A stretch of 64,000 nt of DNA from assembly GCA_951799425.1 (NCBI GenBank), contig OX637393.1, forward strand, positions 11,452,744 through 11,516,743. Reading direction: 5' to 3'. The DNA is from Ilex aquifolium (Eukaryota; Streptophyta; Magnoliopsida; Aquifoliales; Aquifoliaceae). Shown here in pieces: positions 22,870-39,210 of the stretch. Within the stretch, counting starts at the first letter, position 1. The number at the start of each line of letters is the position of its first letter. The notes below the pieces were generated by a model. That model was not told the DNA's origin, searched no databases, and worked only from the letters and a program-made list of their open reading frames with translations. Made by a program: the position numbers and the translations under genes.

Positions 22870-23250
22870 CCACCCTCCACCTGTTTGAGAAAATGCCTGA
22901 AAGAAGCCAACAGAATCAAGCAACTCCCTATCGTCTCTATTAGCTGGCCACATGGATTGAGCATACACAGCTTGGAGCCTGTCAATCCTGATAATACATT
23001 CCTTTCTCCTCAAGTGGAAGGCATACATACCATAATCAAGCAAATCCGATATGAACTTAGTCAGCTAGTTTGTTTCTTTTTAAAAGCAGGATGGATGATT
23101 CCATTGCATAACTCTAATTTGTCCATTTTAGACATACATTCTTTCATCCTCTTCAAAACAATAGGCATAGCAGATGCATTGCTCAAAATCTTTTGTTTCA
23201 ACAATTGTATTTTATCAGCATTCTCCTGATCCTCTTCTGCTAGCAAAGCC
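22870..23250 (-). pseudogene. Unrecognised coding fragment in CACTA element
   Basis: Two minus-strand frames read like a real protein: first LAEEDQENADKIQLLKQK followed by an amphipathic, probably coiled-coil stretch, then HLRRKECIIRIDRLQAVYAQ and ANRDDRELLDSVGFF. They are adjacent but in different phases, so a frameshift or lost intron lies near 23065. The second ends at a donor-like CAAACAG/GTGGAG. It runs against the transposase direction. I do not recognise the family and do not name one. Confidence 0.45.
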
Positions 23251-24390
23251 CCATTACCGAAATCAACAGGTCTTTTTTTTTTTTGGCTATAGATTTCTGT
23301 TTATTGGAAATTCGAGAAAACACTGGCATCCACACCACTCCGTTAAGCTTAGTGAGATCATTTTTCTAATTAGTTGATTGGATTATTGCATTAACATTTG
23401 AGAACAAAATTAGCATAAAAATATACAATTCAGAACTTCATTTCCCGTTCTTATAGTCTAGTATCCAGGATTCTAATTGGGTTGTACATTGTGTGGCACA
23501 ATATACACGGAGGCAGTGGTGATATCTGTTAATAATATATCAGGATTCGTATCTATAGATAAGGACGGAAGTTGGGTTTGCACCGGCGGACATAAGCACA
23601 AAACAAAGTATCATCCAGATCCTGTAAGTTGTGATCCCATTTTTTGCTTATGTGATTAATTTATTTACCATAGTTCCAGTGATTTTATCCCCTGATTAAT
23701 GCTTTCATAGAATGGATAATTTGCTTTGGGCTTCTAGCTAATTTTTTTCTGTACCTCATGATTTAAATAATTAATCGAGTGTGATTAGTGTAAATTTGTA
23801 AGGAATTGATGATGCAGTTAGATTTAATTATAGCAGGTGATTTTAATATTTTTTTGTGCTTTATTTGGATTGCCTAATATTGGGAAATGAAAAGAGTGGG
23901 GATTATTATGTTGGTTTTGGGCATAAGAGAATGAAGTCCAAAGATTTTATTAACAAATGGCCCTATATTAGAATGATGAATAACTTCAATCTATTCTCAA
24001 ATAGCTCATGAGTATATGAACTTTTATTTCCATCCTTTTTTTTTCTGTTAGATTTTTGAAAACTAAACTTTTAGAGTTCAATATTGTGGTTGATCTCATA
24101 TTGATCTAACTATATACGATATGCCATGAATTTGATTGTACATAATTATTAAAAAATATGGTATAGGATTGCCGAGTTTCCAATTCTTTTTTTTCCTTGT
24201 TTTTTTTTTTTTTTGTGTTCAATTATTTTGGTATCTTGAAACCGCATATGTTTGATGGTTCAGATTTGCAAGCATATCATATTGGAATACGTTTATGGAT
24301 AAGAGTTGGATACATTTTCATAGACTGGAACCGTTGTACGAACAAGGAGTTAAGAATTTTATCTAGTTTGTATGTGAAAATAAACCAAAT

Positions 24391-25165
24391 GCACTGGAAC
24401 TCACGTGCCCATGCAAAAAATGTCGTAATGTTAGTTTGGTAAAATTTGAACTTTTGGAAGAGCATTTGATTGTAGATGGGTTTCTTGAGATTTACACTAG
24501 TTGGATTTTTCATGGGGAAAGTTTATTTGCTTCGGTTTCTAGAGATAATGAATCAAGTGACTCTAGTTTGGGAGATGAAATTCAAGAAATGTTGCATGAT
24601 GCATTTGGGATTCCCCCTCCAAGTCCAATTTGTGGAATGACTAGTGACGAACCTGAAAGGGATAATAGAGAAGGGCCAGATTAGGCGACAGAAAAAATTT
24701 TCAAACTGTTGAGTGAAGCTTAACGCAAGTTATATCCGGGATGTACCATGTTTTTGACACTGTCATCTGTCGTTCAATTGATGCATATCAAGTGTCTTAA
24801 TGGATGGAGCGACAAGTCATTCACAATGTTACTTCAAGTATTAAAGGATATGTTACCTAAGGGTAACACGTTGCCAACTTCATTTTATGCAACTAGGCAG
24901 TTGATTAAAGGTTTAGGTCTAGATTGCATTAAGGTACATGCATGTCCCAATGATTGCATGTTGTATTGGAAGGAGACAGCTGCTATGAATGACTGTCAGA
25001 AATGTCAAACATCTAGATATAAACAAATTGATGGTCAAGGAGATGAAACAAATTGATGGTCAAGGAGATGAAACAAATATTGGAGGGCAAAAAATCCCGC
25101 AAAAAGTTGTAAGGTATTTCCCTTTAATACCGAGACTTCAGAGATTGTTTATGTCATCAAAAGAA
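24391..25165 (+). pseudogene. CACTA (TNP2-type) transposase relic
   Basis: The order of motifs is that of plant En/Spm transposases. CPCKKCRN (zinc motif of the transposase-associated domain) lies near 24404, then LVKFELLEEHLIVDGF and YTSWIFHGES, an acidic linker (SSDSSLGDEIQEMLHDAFG), then KLYPGC, HIKCLNGWSDKSFTMLL, HACPNDCMLYWKE and QKCQTSRY, and finally VVRYFPLIPRLQRLFMSSK. The frame is broken at least three times: before 24436, by TAG at 24682, and around 25055. The DDE catalytic half is missing. A 26-bp direct duplication lies at 25027-25075 (ATTGATGGTCAAGGAGATG twice). Confidence 0.85.
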
Positions 25166-25300
25166 GGAAGATTCATTTTTATTCATTTTTTTGTTTTATT
25201 TTCTAAAATATTAATATTCAATTTACTATTTTTTGTTTTGACTATTACTATATGAGACAGAGAAATCTATATATGGATATAGATAAATATGAGAGAAAAT

Positions 25301-26216
25301 TTTTTTTAATGTTAGTCAACCCCAAGAAGTCTAAAAAAGTTTGAGGAGAAGAAAAGAAGGAAGAACGGACTAAATTTTGAAGGATTAACGCGTAGTAATC
25401 GCATCAAAATGTGTTAGGATCAATTATCTTAGGATTAAGGTAGGGATTATTGGATAGATTCATTCATTGATGATTGTGGCTATATACAATATCTTTCTCA
25501 TCTCTATTATAATATAAATAATAGATCCATAATGTTTTCTTGTTTGTTGGACCTTATGATTCGTTTCTTGAATAAAATATATGGTTTAGATCCGAGATTC
25601 ATTCTTTCTTGTTGTAGAAATCCTAGTTCTTGAAAAATACATAATTTAGGCACAAGATTTATTCGTTCTTGATTGAAAAATTCGAGTTATTGATTTACAA
25701 TCCTATCTATGTGATAGATCTTTAACATTTTATATTCTTTTTGAATATATGCTTAAATTCTTGAATAAACATATGATTTACATATAAATACATATTTTAC
25801 ATCAAAAAATTATATGTTTTGATTAAAACCCTAGATTTTAAATATTGTGAATATGAAGGTTTCTTTTTATGATCAATTTCATGTTTTGCATTGATTACTC
25901 TTCTACTTGAGAATTGTGGAACTATGAATTTTGGTATACGTAAGTTTTTATGAAAAAAGTGTTGTTGTTATCTCTTATATGGGTGGGTGTGATGAACGTG
26001 GATTACACTTGAATTCGTATCGTAGAGTGTTAGAGGTTTTTCTACCTTGAGGGGTTTGCTGGTTGCCTAACACTCATAGGAGATTTGGTTTCTTGCGATG
26101 GTCAACCACTATTTTTTCACGTAGGTTGGAGCCTGGGGCCTAGTATACTATTTCTAGGAAAAGATACATCACTGCTGATAAACAATTTACTTCAATACTA
26201 TTTCTAGGAAAAGATA
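25301..26216. other. AT-rich spacer between CACTA elements
   Basis: No gene is seen. Direct copies of ACTATTTCTAGGAAAAGATAC lie at about 26147 and 26197, and a related shorter ACTAGGAAAAG follows at 26222, just at the left border of the next element, suggesting duplication of its end. Confidence 0.35.
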
Positions 26217-26224
26217 CTATTACT

Positions 26225-27410
26225 AGGAAAAGCATTTTTTGCGACGTTTTTAAATTTGTCGCAAATAGTTTACCATTAGCGACGATTGTTTAATTTCGTC
26301 ACAAATTTCAGTTTTGGTAATTTTTTTAGCGACGTTTTTGAAAAACGTCGCAAATAAACATTTTACTTAAATAAGAAATTTAAAAAATATCAATTTAATT
26401 GACTTTTAGTGACTTTTTTAGAAAACGTCGCAAATAAATAATTTACTTAAATAAAAACTTTTAAAAAAATATCAATTAATTCACTTTTGGCGACGTTTTT
26501 TAAAAACGTCGCAAATAAACATTTTACTTCAATAAAAAATTTAAAAAATATCAATTGAATTGACTTTTAGCGACGTTTTTAAAAAACGTCGCAAATACAC
26601 ATTTTACTTAAAAAAAAACTTTAAAAAAAATATTAATTTAATTGACTTTTAGAGACTTTTTTCAAAAACGTCGCAAATAAACATTTTACTTAAATAAAAA
26701 ATTTAAAAAATATCAAATTAATTGACTTTTAGCGACGTTTTTAAAAAACGTCGCAAATAAATATTTTACTTAAATAAAAATTTTTAAAAAAATATTAATT
26801 AATTCACTTTTAGCGACGTTTTTTAAAAACGTCGCAAATAAACATTTTACTTAAATAAAAAATTTAAAAAATATCAATTGAATTGACTTTTAGCGACGTT
26901 TTTATCAAACGTCGCAAATACACATTTTACTTAAAAAAAAACTTTAAAAAAATATCAATTTAATTGACTTTTAACGACGCAAATAAACATTTTACTTAAA
27001 TAAAAAATTTAAAAAATATCAATTTAATTGACTTTTAGCGATGTTTTTAAAAAACGTTGCAAATACACATTTTACTTCAAAAAAACTTTAAAAAAAATAT
27101 CAATTTAATTGACTTTTAGCGACGTTTTTCAAAAACGTCGCAAATAAACATTTTATTTAAATAAAAAATTTTAAAAATATCAATTTAATTGACTTTTAGC
27201 GACGTTTTTAAAAAACGTCGCAAATAAACATTATACTTTAATAAAAATTTTTAAAAAAATATCAATTAATTCACTTTTAGCTACGTTTTTTAAAAACGTC
27301 GCAAATAAACATTTTACTTAAATAAAAAATTTAAAAAATATATTGACTTTTAGCGACGTTTTTAAAAAACGTCGCAAATAAAAATTTTACTTTAATAAAA
27401 AATTTTAAAA
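26225..27410. repeat. Palindromic GCGACG subterminal repeat array, left
   Basis: About 14 tandem units of ~80 bp. Each has the palindrome GCGACGTTTTTNAAAAACGTCGC (written with small variation) followed by AAATAAACATTTTACTTAA and an AT-rich spacer ending in TTGACTTTTA. Some copies have lost half the palindrome (for example near 26969). The pattern is that of a CACTA subterminal region, but the regular spacing also makes it a satellite-like array. Confidence 0.85.
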
Positions 27411-27419
27411 AAAAATATC

Positions 27420-29385
27420 AATTTAATTCACATGTTAATTTGAATGTTAATTTAATGAAATTGAAAGTCGATTTGATGAAATTTAATGTCAATTTGATAA
27501 ATTGAATGTTAATTTGATAAATCGAATGTTAAAATAATGAAATTGAAAGTCGATTTGATGAAATTACATGTTAATTTGATGAAATTGAATATCCATTTCA
27601 TAAATTGAATGTTAATTTGATGAAATTGAATGTAAATTTGATAAATTGAATATTAATTTGATGAAATTGAATGTCAATTTGATAAATTGAATGTTAATTT
27701 AATGAAATTGAAAGTCGATTTGATGAAATTACATGTTAATTTGATGACATTGAATATCCATTTCATCAATTGAATGTTAATTTGATGAAATTGAATGTAA
27801 ATTTGATAAATTAAATGTTAATTTGATGAAATTGAATGTCAATTTAATGAAATTGAAAGTCGATTTGATGAAATTACATGTTAATTTGATGAAATTTAAT
27901 GTTAATTTGATGAATTGGGTGTTAATTTAATGAAATTTAAAGTTTATTTGATTACTTTAAATGTTTAATTGAATGTTAATTTGATAAATTGAATGTTAAG
28001 TTAATGAAATTGAAAGTCGATTTGATGAAATTACCTGTTAATTTGATGAAATTGAATGTCAATTTGATAAATTGAATGTTAATTTAATGAAATTGAAAGT
28101 CGATTTGATGAAATTACATGTTAATTTGATGAAATTCAATGTAAATTTGATAAATTGAATGTTAATTTAATGAAATTGAATGTCAATTTGATAAATCGAA
28201 TGTTAATTTAAAGAAATTGAAAATCGATTTGATGAAATTACATGTTAATATGATGAAATTTAATCTCCATTTAATAAATGGAATGTTAATTTGATGAAAA
28301 TGAATGTCAATTTGATAAATCAAATGTTAATTTAATAAAATTGAAAGTCGATTTGATGAAATTACATGTTAATTTGATGAAATTGAATGTCAATTTCATA
28401 AATTGAATGTTAATTTGATGAAATTGAATGTCAATTTGATAAATGGAATGTTAATTTGATGAAATTGAATGTCAATTTGATAAATCGAATGTTAATTTCA
28501 TGAAATTGAAAGTCGATTTGATGAAATTACATGTTAATTTGATGAAATTTAATGTTAATTTGATAATTTGAATGTTAATTTGATGAATTGGGTGTTAATT
28601 TAATGAAATTGAAAGTTTATTTGATTACTTTAAATGTTTAATTGAATGTTAATTTGATAAATTGAATGTTAATTTGATGAAATTGAATGTCAATTTGATA
28701 AATTGAATGTTAATTTAATGAAATTTAAAGTCGATTTGATGAAATTACATGTTAATTTGATGAAATTGAATGTCAATTTGATAAATCGAATGTTAATTTA
28801 ATAAAATTGAAAGTCGATTTGATGAAATTACATGTTAATTTGATGAAATTGAATGTCAATTTAATAAATTGAATGTTAATTTGATGAAATTGAATGTCAA
28901 TTTGATAAATTGAATGTTAATTTGATGAAATTAAATGTCAATTTGATAAATCGAATGTTAATTTAATGAAATTGAAAGTCGATTTGATGAAATTACATGT
29001 TAATTTGATGAAATTGAATGTCAATTTGATAATTTGAATGTTAATTTGATGAATTGGGTGTTAATTTAATGAAATTGAAAGTTTATTTGATTACTTTAAA
29101 TGTTTAATTGAATGTTAATTTGATAAATTGAATGTTAATTTGACGAAATTGAATGTCAATTTGATAAATTGAATGTTAATTTAATGAAATTGAAAGTCGA
29201 TTTGATGAAATTACAATTTAATTTGATTAAATTGAATGTCCATTTATTAAATTGAATGTTAATTTGATGAAATTGAATGTCAATTTGATAAATTGAATAT
29301 TAATTTAATAAAATTGAAAGTTAATTTAATGAAATTACATGTTAATTTGATGAAATTGAATGTCAATTGAATGTTAACTAATTAT
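27420..29385. repeat. ~2-kb AT minisatellite
   Basis: Almost entirely built from a ~20-bp word, AATTTGATGAAATTGAATGT and close variants (TTGATAAATTGAATGTTAAT; AAAGTCGATTTGATGAAATT; ACATGTTAATTTGATGAAAT). The words alternate in a higher-order pattern of roughly 80-90 bp, and a longer block with GATGAATTGGGTGTTAATTT recurs at about 27914, 28576 and 29054. It is C-poor on the + strand. No coding sense was found in any frame. Confidence 0.9.
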
Positions 29386-29825
29386 TAGCGACGTTTTTTT
29401 AAATCTTCGCAAAAAAGTGATTACCTCCAAAATTTTTTGTGGCGGGAGAAATGGCTCCCAAATATTTTAAAGGTGGTTGCCTCGAAAAATCGAAGGAAGA
29501 GACATATTAATATTATTTGCGACGTTTTTATAAATCGTCGCAGAAGTCAAAATTTTATTTTTATTTTTGAATTAAATAAATAAGTATTAAATGAAATATT
29601 AATATTATTAGTGACGTTTCTCGAAATCGTCGCAGAAGTGTCAAAACTTTATTGTTGAACACTTAGTGGGAAGATGAAATAGTAATATTATTAGCGACGT
29701 TTTTGTAATTCGTCGCAGAAGTCAAAATTTTATTTTTATTTTTGAATTAAATAAATAAGTATGAGATGAAATATTAATATTATTAGCGACGTTTTTAAAA
29801 AACGTCGCAGAAGTCAAAACTTTAT
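29386..29825. repeat. Further GCGACG repeats
   Basis: Four spaced units (TTAGCGACGTTTTT..TCGTCGCAGAAGTCAAAA) with a different spacer from the 26-kb array: here each is followed by ATTTTATTTTTATTTTTGAA or a variant. They close the repeat-rich left arm before transcript-like DNA starts. Confidence 0.8.
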
Positions 29826-30466
29826 TTCTTGGTTAAAAACCATAAGCCCTAACATATTGTATCAGCCAATGGCCTCCAGGCTCTGCGCCTCCACTCCACC
29901 CAAACCAAACGGCAAAGGCCTCCTCCACGGACCACGCCTCCAGTTCAGTGAGCCCAGCAGCGACACACACTCTCTCGCGTCCATCTGCGACTCTCTCTCT
30001 CTCTCTTCCAGCAGCGAGGAATCTGTGATTTCGAAGTGATTTCAGATTTTGTTCGAAATCTCTCTGTGCAATCGGTTCGAAATCTCTCTGTCCAGCAGCT
30101 TCAACCTGGTTCCAAAGCTTAAATGAGGTGAACTTCTTCTTAATCTGATTTATTTCTTCTATTGTTGGTCCTTTTGGCCACTTTCGTTCGTAGTTCACAG
30201 ACCTGAGCATGCTCTCCCTTGGGGTTTCCTTGATTTTGGGTTTTTTATTTATTTATTTATGATTAGTTTGGTGTTTTTTACGATTTTTCCGGTGACTTGA
30301 GCATTCGAAGAATTCGAATTTCCTCCACTGGTTCACAGACCTGTATATATGTATGTCTCTCTGGCTCACCATTTCTATTTCTTTTTCTTCCCGGCCTCTG
30401 GTACGATGGTGCTGTCGGAAGGAAGTAAATATTGGGGTAAATTTCATGGGTACTTTTCTTTGATAG
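29826..30466 (+). other. Leader-like DNA before RPT2 fragment
   Basis: GC content rises and CT-rich runs (CTCTCTCTCTCTCTCTTCC near 29992) appear, as in a plant 5' leader or first exon with a donor-like AAATGAG/GTGAAC near 30126. None of the RPT2 N-terminal sequence (MGQG.., the coiled coil, LEELIDENHAIV) can be found. The 125-codon frame on the other strand (29833-30210) has no motif that I know. It may be the captured promoter of a different gene. Confidence 0.35.
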
Positions 30467-34185
<3,719 letters not shown>

Positions 34186-34489
34186 GTGAGGCCCAGTTTG
34201 ATTATATAATTGACAAATATTTGCATTAATGGTTCTTTGTTGATTGTGATTTCTAGATTTTGTTTTTTGAGCTCATGATTTCTAGAATTAAATTGTACAA
34301 AAAAGTTTTCTTTTGCTGCTTAAGACGTAAACAACATGCATTCGGATTGTGGCTTGTGGAGTGTTGCCTCCATCCTATGGTGACAGTAGTTTGGGTTGGA
34401 ATTGTGTGTTGAATTGCAATGTTAGATCTTGTATTTTTGTCAAATAGGTAGGAGATATTGAAGAAGGTTGTTCATATCATTGTCTCATT

Positions 34490-35002
34490 TGAAGCTGGTA
34501 AAAGTCTGTGGGGTCATGGGCTGTTTCTACTCTTCTTGGAAGCCTGGATGATGATCTATGAGAAATTTTGCCAGGCCAGTGCATTGTTCTGCTTTTCTGA
34601 AGATGTAGTGGTGCTGCATTCTGGTTGAGCAGGCAGAACTGGTCTGCACTTTTTGTCGAGCTGTTGTCTTGCTGAGCTGCTGTTGTTATCTGCTGTTGTC
34701 TGCTGCTGTAAGGATTTTGGCTGGCGTTTCCTTCTGCATTAGGTGTTAGTTTAAGCTGTGAGGAGCTAGTTGAAGCTGCAATGATCTGGAGGAAATGTGT
34801 CGTGCTGCAGGGTCAAAACAGTGAGCTGCAATGATCTGGAGGCATTTAGTTTTTTTGACATTTCCAATTTGTAATTAGAAATGGTTTAATCCATCTTGAA
34901 TGATTAAAGCCATTTTATTTTTTTTTGTAGAGCTGTTATTCTTTGTTTCTTGTAAATGCATTTTTTGGAATAAAATTTTCCTTTCTTTTAAAAAAAAAAA
35001 AA
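34490..35002 (+). mobile_element. LINE 3' end with poly-A
   Basis: The sequence ends TTGGAATAAAATTTTCC followed by TTTCTTTT and a 12-A tail. GATTAAAGCCATT about 100 bp earlier matches the 3' UTR of the LINE at 3921-4315 (GATTAAAGCCACTT). A local duplication of GAGCTGCAATGATCTGGAGG-like words lies near 34770-34840. No RT frame remains, so it is a strongly 5'-truncated copy or a 3' UTR fragment. I could not fix a target duplication. Confidence 0.5.
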
Positions 35003-35119
35003 TGTTTTTGTTTGAATTTTATTAGAATACCATTTTTAATAGTGGTATTATTGGTGTACATGTGACAAATTTTATTAGAATACCATTTTTTATAAAGGGT
35101 TATTTTTTTAAAAAAATGA

Positions 35120-35637
35120 ACTTTTTAGCGACGATTTTTCTACGTCGCAAATGTATTTATTCAATTATTTTTTGTTTTTTTATTTAAAAAATTATTTGCG
35201 ATGATTTTTTTCCGTCGCTAAAAATTAATTAAATTATTATGTTTTACATTTTTTATTTATGTAAAAAATTATTTGCGACGTTTTTTTTACGTCGCTAAAA
35301 ATTAATTAATTATTATTTTTTACATTTTTATTTTTTAAAAAATTATTAGCGACCTTTTTTTTACGTTGCAAAAAATTAATTTAATTATTATTTTTTATTT
35401 TGTTACGCTGGTGGAATAGATTTTTGCGACTTTTTTTTTACTTTTTGCGACGAAAAAAAAACGTCGCAATTTTTTTTTTTTGCGATGAAAATAAATTTTC
35501 GTCGCAAAATACTTTCTGCGACGAGGCTATTGCGACGACCTTGCGACGAAAAAAAAACGTCGCAAAAAATAATTAGCGACGATTTTTTTGACTTTAGCGA
35601 CGAAAAAAATCGTCGCAAAAAACGATTTTTGTTGTAA
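35120..35637. repeat. GCGACG subterminal repeats, right CACTA end
   Basis: At least ten GCGACGA/TCGTCGC motifs in both orientations within 520 bp, with T-rich or A-rich spacers, ending in ATTTTTGTTGTAATG at 35637. They mirror the motif of the left arm at 26225-27410 but with more variable spacing, as normal for the two ends of a CACTA element. Confidence 0.8.
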
Positions 35638-35739
35638 TGTTAGTTATCTATTTAATGAAGAATCACTGTATTTATTTAATGATACTTTAGTATGCTCTTG
35701 TGGTTTGATGAATTATAGTTAGTTAATGTCTCCATTGTG

Positions 35740-36193
35740 AAATTTGGGGCGTTACACCATTCTTTTCTAACTCATAGGTGTAAAAGAATTTTGGTGATAT
35801 ATATTTTGTTATGTTGCCTTTAATGTTCTCTTCATTGAGTTGTCTAATACAAATTGTATTGTACTCGTATAATATTGTTGGAATGTCTTTTATTGAAGAT
35901 AGTCCACTTTGTTCTTAAATATGTTGGATCATGGATCTTACCCAAATACATTCTCGATTTGCTTCATAGATGACTAATATTTCGGAGTGATTGGATAATG
36001 TAGCTACCATTGTTTGCTTAACCGATTTTCATGATATAGCCATACCACCATAAGTAAACACATATCTAGTTTGTTATTGAGCCTTGTGTAGATCAGAAGG
36101 GTACCTGACATTTGCATATCCAACTAACTATGGACTATGGTCATTCGCATAGAATAACCCCATGTCCACTGTCCCACGGAGATACCGCACTAC
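35740..36193 (-). mobile_element. Old copia fossil, RNase H piece
   Basis: Minus-strand sequence with the flavour of Ty1/copia RNase H (short runs such as VRYLRGTVDMGLFY and GYANVRYPSDLHKAQ). It is cut at 36193 by the younger copia element, and its other pieces resume at 46178. Its 3' LTR is not seen. Broken, many breaks. Confidence 0.75.
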
Positions 36194-37458
36194 TGTTGGA
36201 ACAGAAATCCCAAGAATTATTGACAGTGTGTATGTATCAAATACCAAAAATTTTCCTTTAAAACTGTACATGACGAAATTAGGGTTTACCTTCGAGATTG
36301 CTCTGGATTGAACTCGTCTCAGCACGAACGCAGAACCTAACAACAAACGTGGAAGACAGCTCGACGAACCTCGTAGCCTTCTGTCGTATATCCATCAACG
36401 TCAAAATTCGGATGCAGTGTGGGCTACGAGAACTTCCGAACTTCTATTCTCTCTTTCAGTCTCTCTAAAAAACATGAGTAAAGGATAGTTGTTGATTTAT
36501 AGAGCCTAGATGTCTATATGTAGGCTACGACAGAAACTCTAAGGAGAAATAAGGATCGGACTTTCAATGGGCCTATGATTCCTCTATTCAACCCAAAAGT
36601 AACATCCTACAGCCCATTAATAATAAGTCAGTTCACTAAAAACTTATTATTGATCTCCTGAGCCTTATCTCAAAATTATATTCGAGCTCCTTATTATTAT
36701 ATGTTTAATAATCTCCCCACGTTTAAGATTACAGATGTTCATCAATTAAATAAATTACTGACAATTATATTTAATTGACTTCTATTATTCCTTGAGAACT
36801 TATCACTCAACTTATTTGTCATGTCGGATAATTAAATCCACCTGCAGGGTTAGACATTGAAAAAACTTAAGAGTTTTCTCAAGAGGACATCATCAAACCA
36901 TTTAAATAGTAGGACGTGGTTTCCTTTAATATTCACCGAGCTTATTGACTCAATATGAATCTCACTCTTTGATGAATTAAAGTGAAAAACATTATATGCA
37001 CGTGACAATTAAATATTTCGGGATTAAGAGCATAACCAATCATAATAACCATGAGGTATTTATTATTTTATTGAATTAGTAAACATGAGTCTGTTCAATA
37101 CACAAAGTATACTGATGCAATAATCCAAGACTTCAAACAGTCTCCTACAGTCAAGAAAAACTGTGCCAGAATATTACATTACAATCATACTGATAGTGTG
37201 TCCAATTCTATCTAGGATTGTAAACTTGTACTTATATTATACAAGGATCCGATAATCTGGTATTCTATACATAAGCCGAACTCTACACACCAGATTATCT
37301 AAATGTAAAATATAAGACACACATGCATACCATATATTAAATATACTGCAAATATTTTGCCCATATAGATTCTCAATAAAATGGAAAGAACAAACTTCTA
37401 TTAATTAATAAAACTAGTTTTACTACAAAAAGTAAGCTTTTAATATACTACTCTATCA
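36194..37458 (-). repeat. 3' LTR of copia element
   Basis: 1265 bp, bounded on the + strand by TGTTGGAAC and CTCTATCA, so on the element's strand it runs TGATAGAG..GTTCCAACA. It aligns along its length with 44922-46177. It differs by base changes and by a few indels, for example a 40-bp stretch near 45660 present only in the other LTR. Confidence 0.9.
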
Positions 37459-37499
37459 ATTCTCTCACTTATACTCAAAGACATGCTCTCGTACATCTA

Positions 37500-38240
37500 A
37501 CTCTCATTCCCTCCATATGACTATCAAAAGTCTTTGCTGGTAAGCTCTTTGTAAAGGGATCTGTCAGGTTGTTTACTGATTCAATCTTGGTCACCACTAC
37601 ATCACATCTTCCCACGATATCTCATATAAGGTGATATTTGCGCTCAATGTGCTTCCCCTTCTTATGTGTTTGTGGCTCCTTCAAATTAGCAACCACTCCG
37701 CTATTGTCACAATAAAATGCAATAGATGATTTTATCGAATGTACCACTTCTAAATCCATTAGGAAGTTTCTAAGTCAAACTGCCTCTTTGGCTGCCTCAA
37801 AAATCGCCACGTACTCGGCCTCCATGTTGGAATTAGCAATATAAGATTGCTTGATACTCCTCCAACTTATGGCTCCACCTCTTAGAGTAAACACATATCA
37901 TGAAGTTGACTTTCTAGAATCTCTATCTAACTGAAAATCAGAGTCCGTATACCCGATGGGTACTAGACTATCTGCTTGATAAACTAACATATAATCTCTT
38001 GTCCTTTTCAGGTACTTTAGAATATGTTTTACCGCAGTCCAACATTCTTGTCCAGGGTTAGACTAATATCTACTAACCATGTCAATAGCAAAACAGATAT
38101 CAGGTCTAGTGCAAAGCATAGAATACATGATACTTCCCTCTGCTGAAACATAAGGAACTGCCTTCATGCTCTCTATCTCTTCAGGTGTCTTAGGAAACTG
38201 CTCATTTGACAGATAAACTTCATGTTTGAAAGGAAGAAAT
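37500..38240 (-). mobile_element. Copia RNase H region
   Basis: Minus-strand DNA downstream of the RT piece and next to the 3' LTR, in the place where copia elements encode RNase H. Recognisable short runs include SNMEAEYVA-like words near 37820. Part of the broken element at 36194-46177. Confidence 0.6.
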
Positions 38241-39210
38241 CATTTCTTGGAATTTTGCATGCTAAAATGGGCTAGAATGGTATCGATATAGGTAGTTTGA
38301 GATAAGTCTATCATCCTATCTTTACAATTTTGCATAAGCTTGATTCCAAGGATGTGACTAGCCTTTCCTAGATCCTTCATATCGAACTGATTGGATAACC
38401 ATGCCCTAACAGAAGATAATACCCCCACATTGTTTCCGATGAGCAAGATATCATCCACGTAAATTCCTAGGAACACCACCACATTTCTATCACATCTTTT
38501 ATACACACAGGACTCATCCGGGCATTGATCAAAACCATAAGATTTAATAGTCTGATCAAAATTAATGTTTCAAGATCTAGATGCCTGCTTAAGTCCATAA
38601 ATGGATCTCTTAAGCTTGCATACTAGATGTTATTGGCCCTTTGCTACAAATCCATCTAGTTGTACCGTATAGATACACTCGTCAAGATTCCCGTTAAGGA
38701 ACGCTGTCTTGACGTCCATTTGTCAAATCTCGTAATCGAGATAAGTTGCAATGGATAAGAGAATCCGAATCGACTTTAGCATAGCTACCGGTGAAAATGT
38801 CTCCTCATAATCGATTCCCTCTTTTTAGGAAACCCTTTTGCAACAAGCCTTACCTTATATTTTTCCACCTTACCGTCTGATCCTCTCTTCCTCTTGTAGA
38901 CCCACTTGCATCCAATGGGTTTTATCTCATCGGGTAGTTCTACAAGTTCCCATACCTGATTGGAGTACATGGACTTCATCTCAGACATTATAGCCTTTCC
39001 AAAGATCTGCATCTTTATCTTGGAGTGCTTCGTTGTAGGTCCAGGGATCAGCATTCTGTTCCACAGGAATCTTGTCAAAAGACTCTTCCAAGAACATATA
39101 TCGTTCGGGTTGACGAACAACCCTCCCACTACGACGAGGCTCTGCCTATATATGTGTATTTTCAGTAACATCTTATGCAGGTTCTGCACGAGTATCAATA
39201 TTCCTCCCAC
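38240..39210 (-). mobile_element. Copia reverse transcriptase region
   Basis: Contains GIYVDDILLIGN, the catalytic YVDD signature of copia RT, with FDMKDLGKASHILGIKL after it and the upstream start of the domain (NQVWELVELPDEIKPIGCKW, VYKRKRGSDG). Broken. Confidence 0.9.

Larger units (their letters stand above)
22233..25300 (+). mobile_element. CACTA transposon, left end and transposase relic
   Basis: The terminus CACTACAAGAAAGATGG begins at 22233. It is followed by subterminal repeats of the form CCGGCATTTAA..TTAAACG(T/C)CAC at about 22254, 22374 and 22444, the arrangement of En/Spm-type ends. Leader-like CT-rich DNA follows, then a minus-strand coding fragment and the plus-strand transposase relic at 24391-25165. 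I cannot find a matching right end (complement of CCATCTTTCTTGTAGTG), so the right border is an estimate and the element is probably truncated. Confidence 0.7.

Noticed and set aside
26225-27410. Regularly spaced palindromes resembling a CRISPR array
   Set aside because: Spacers are near-identical rather than unique, the host is a plant, and there are no cas genes; the pattern fits CACTA subterminal repeats.
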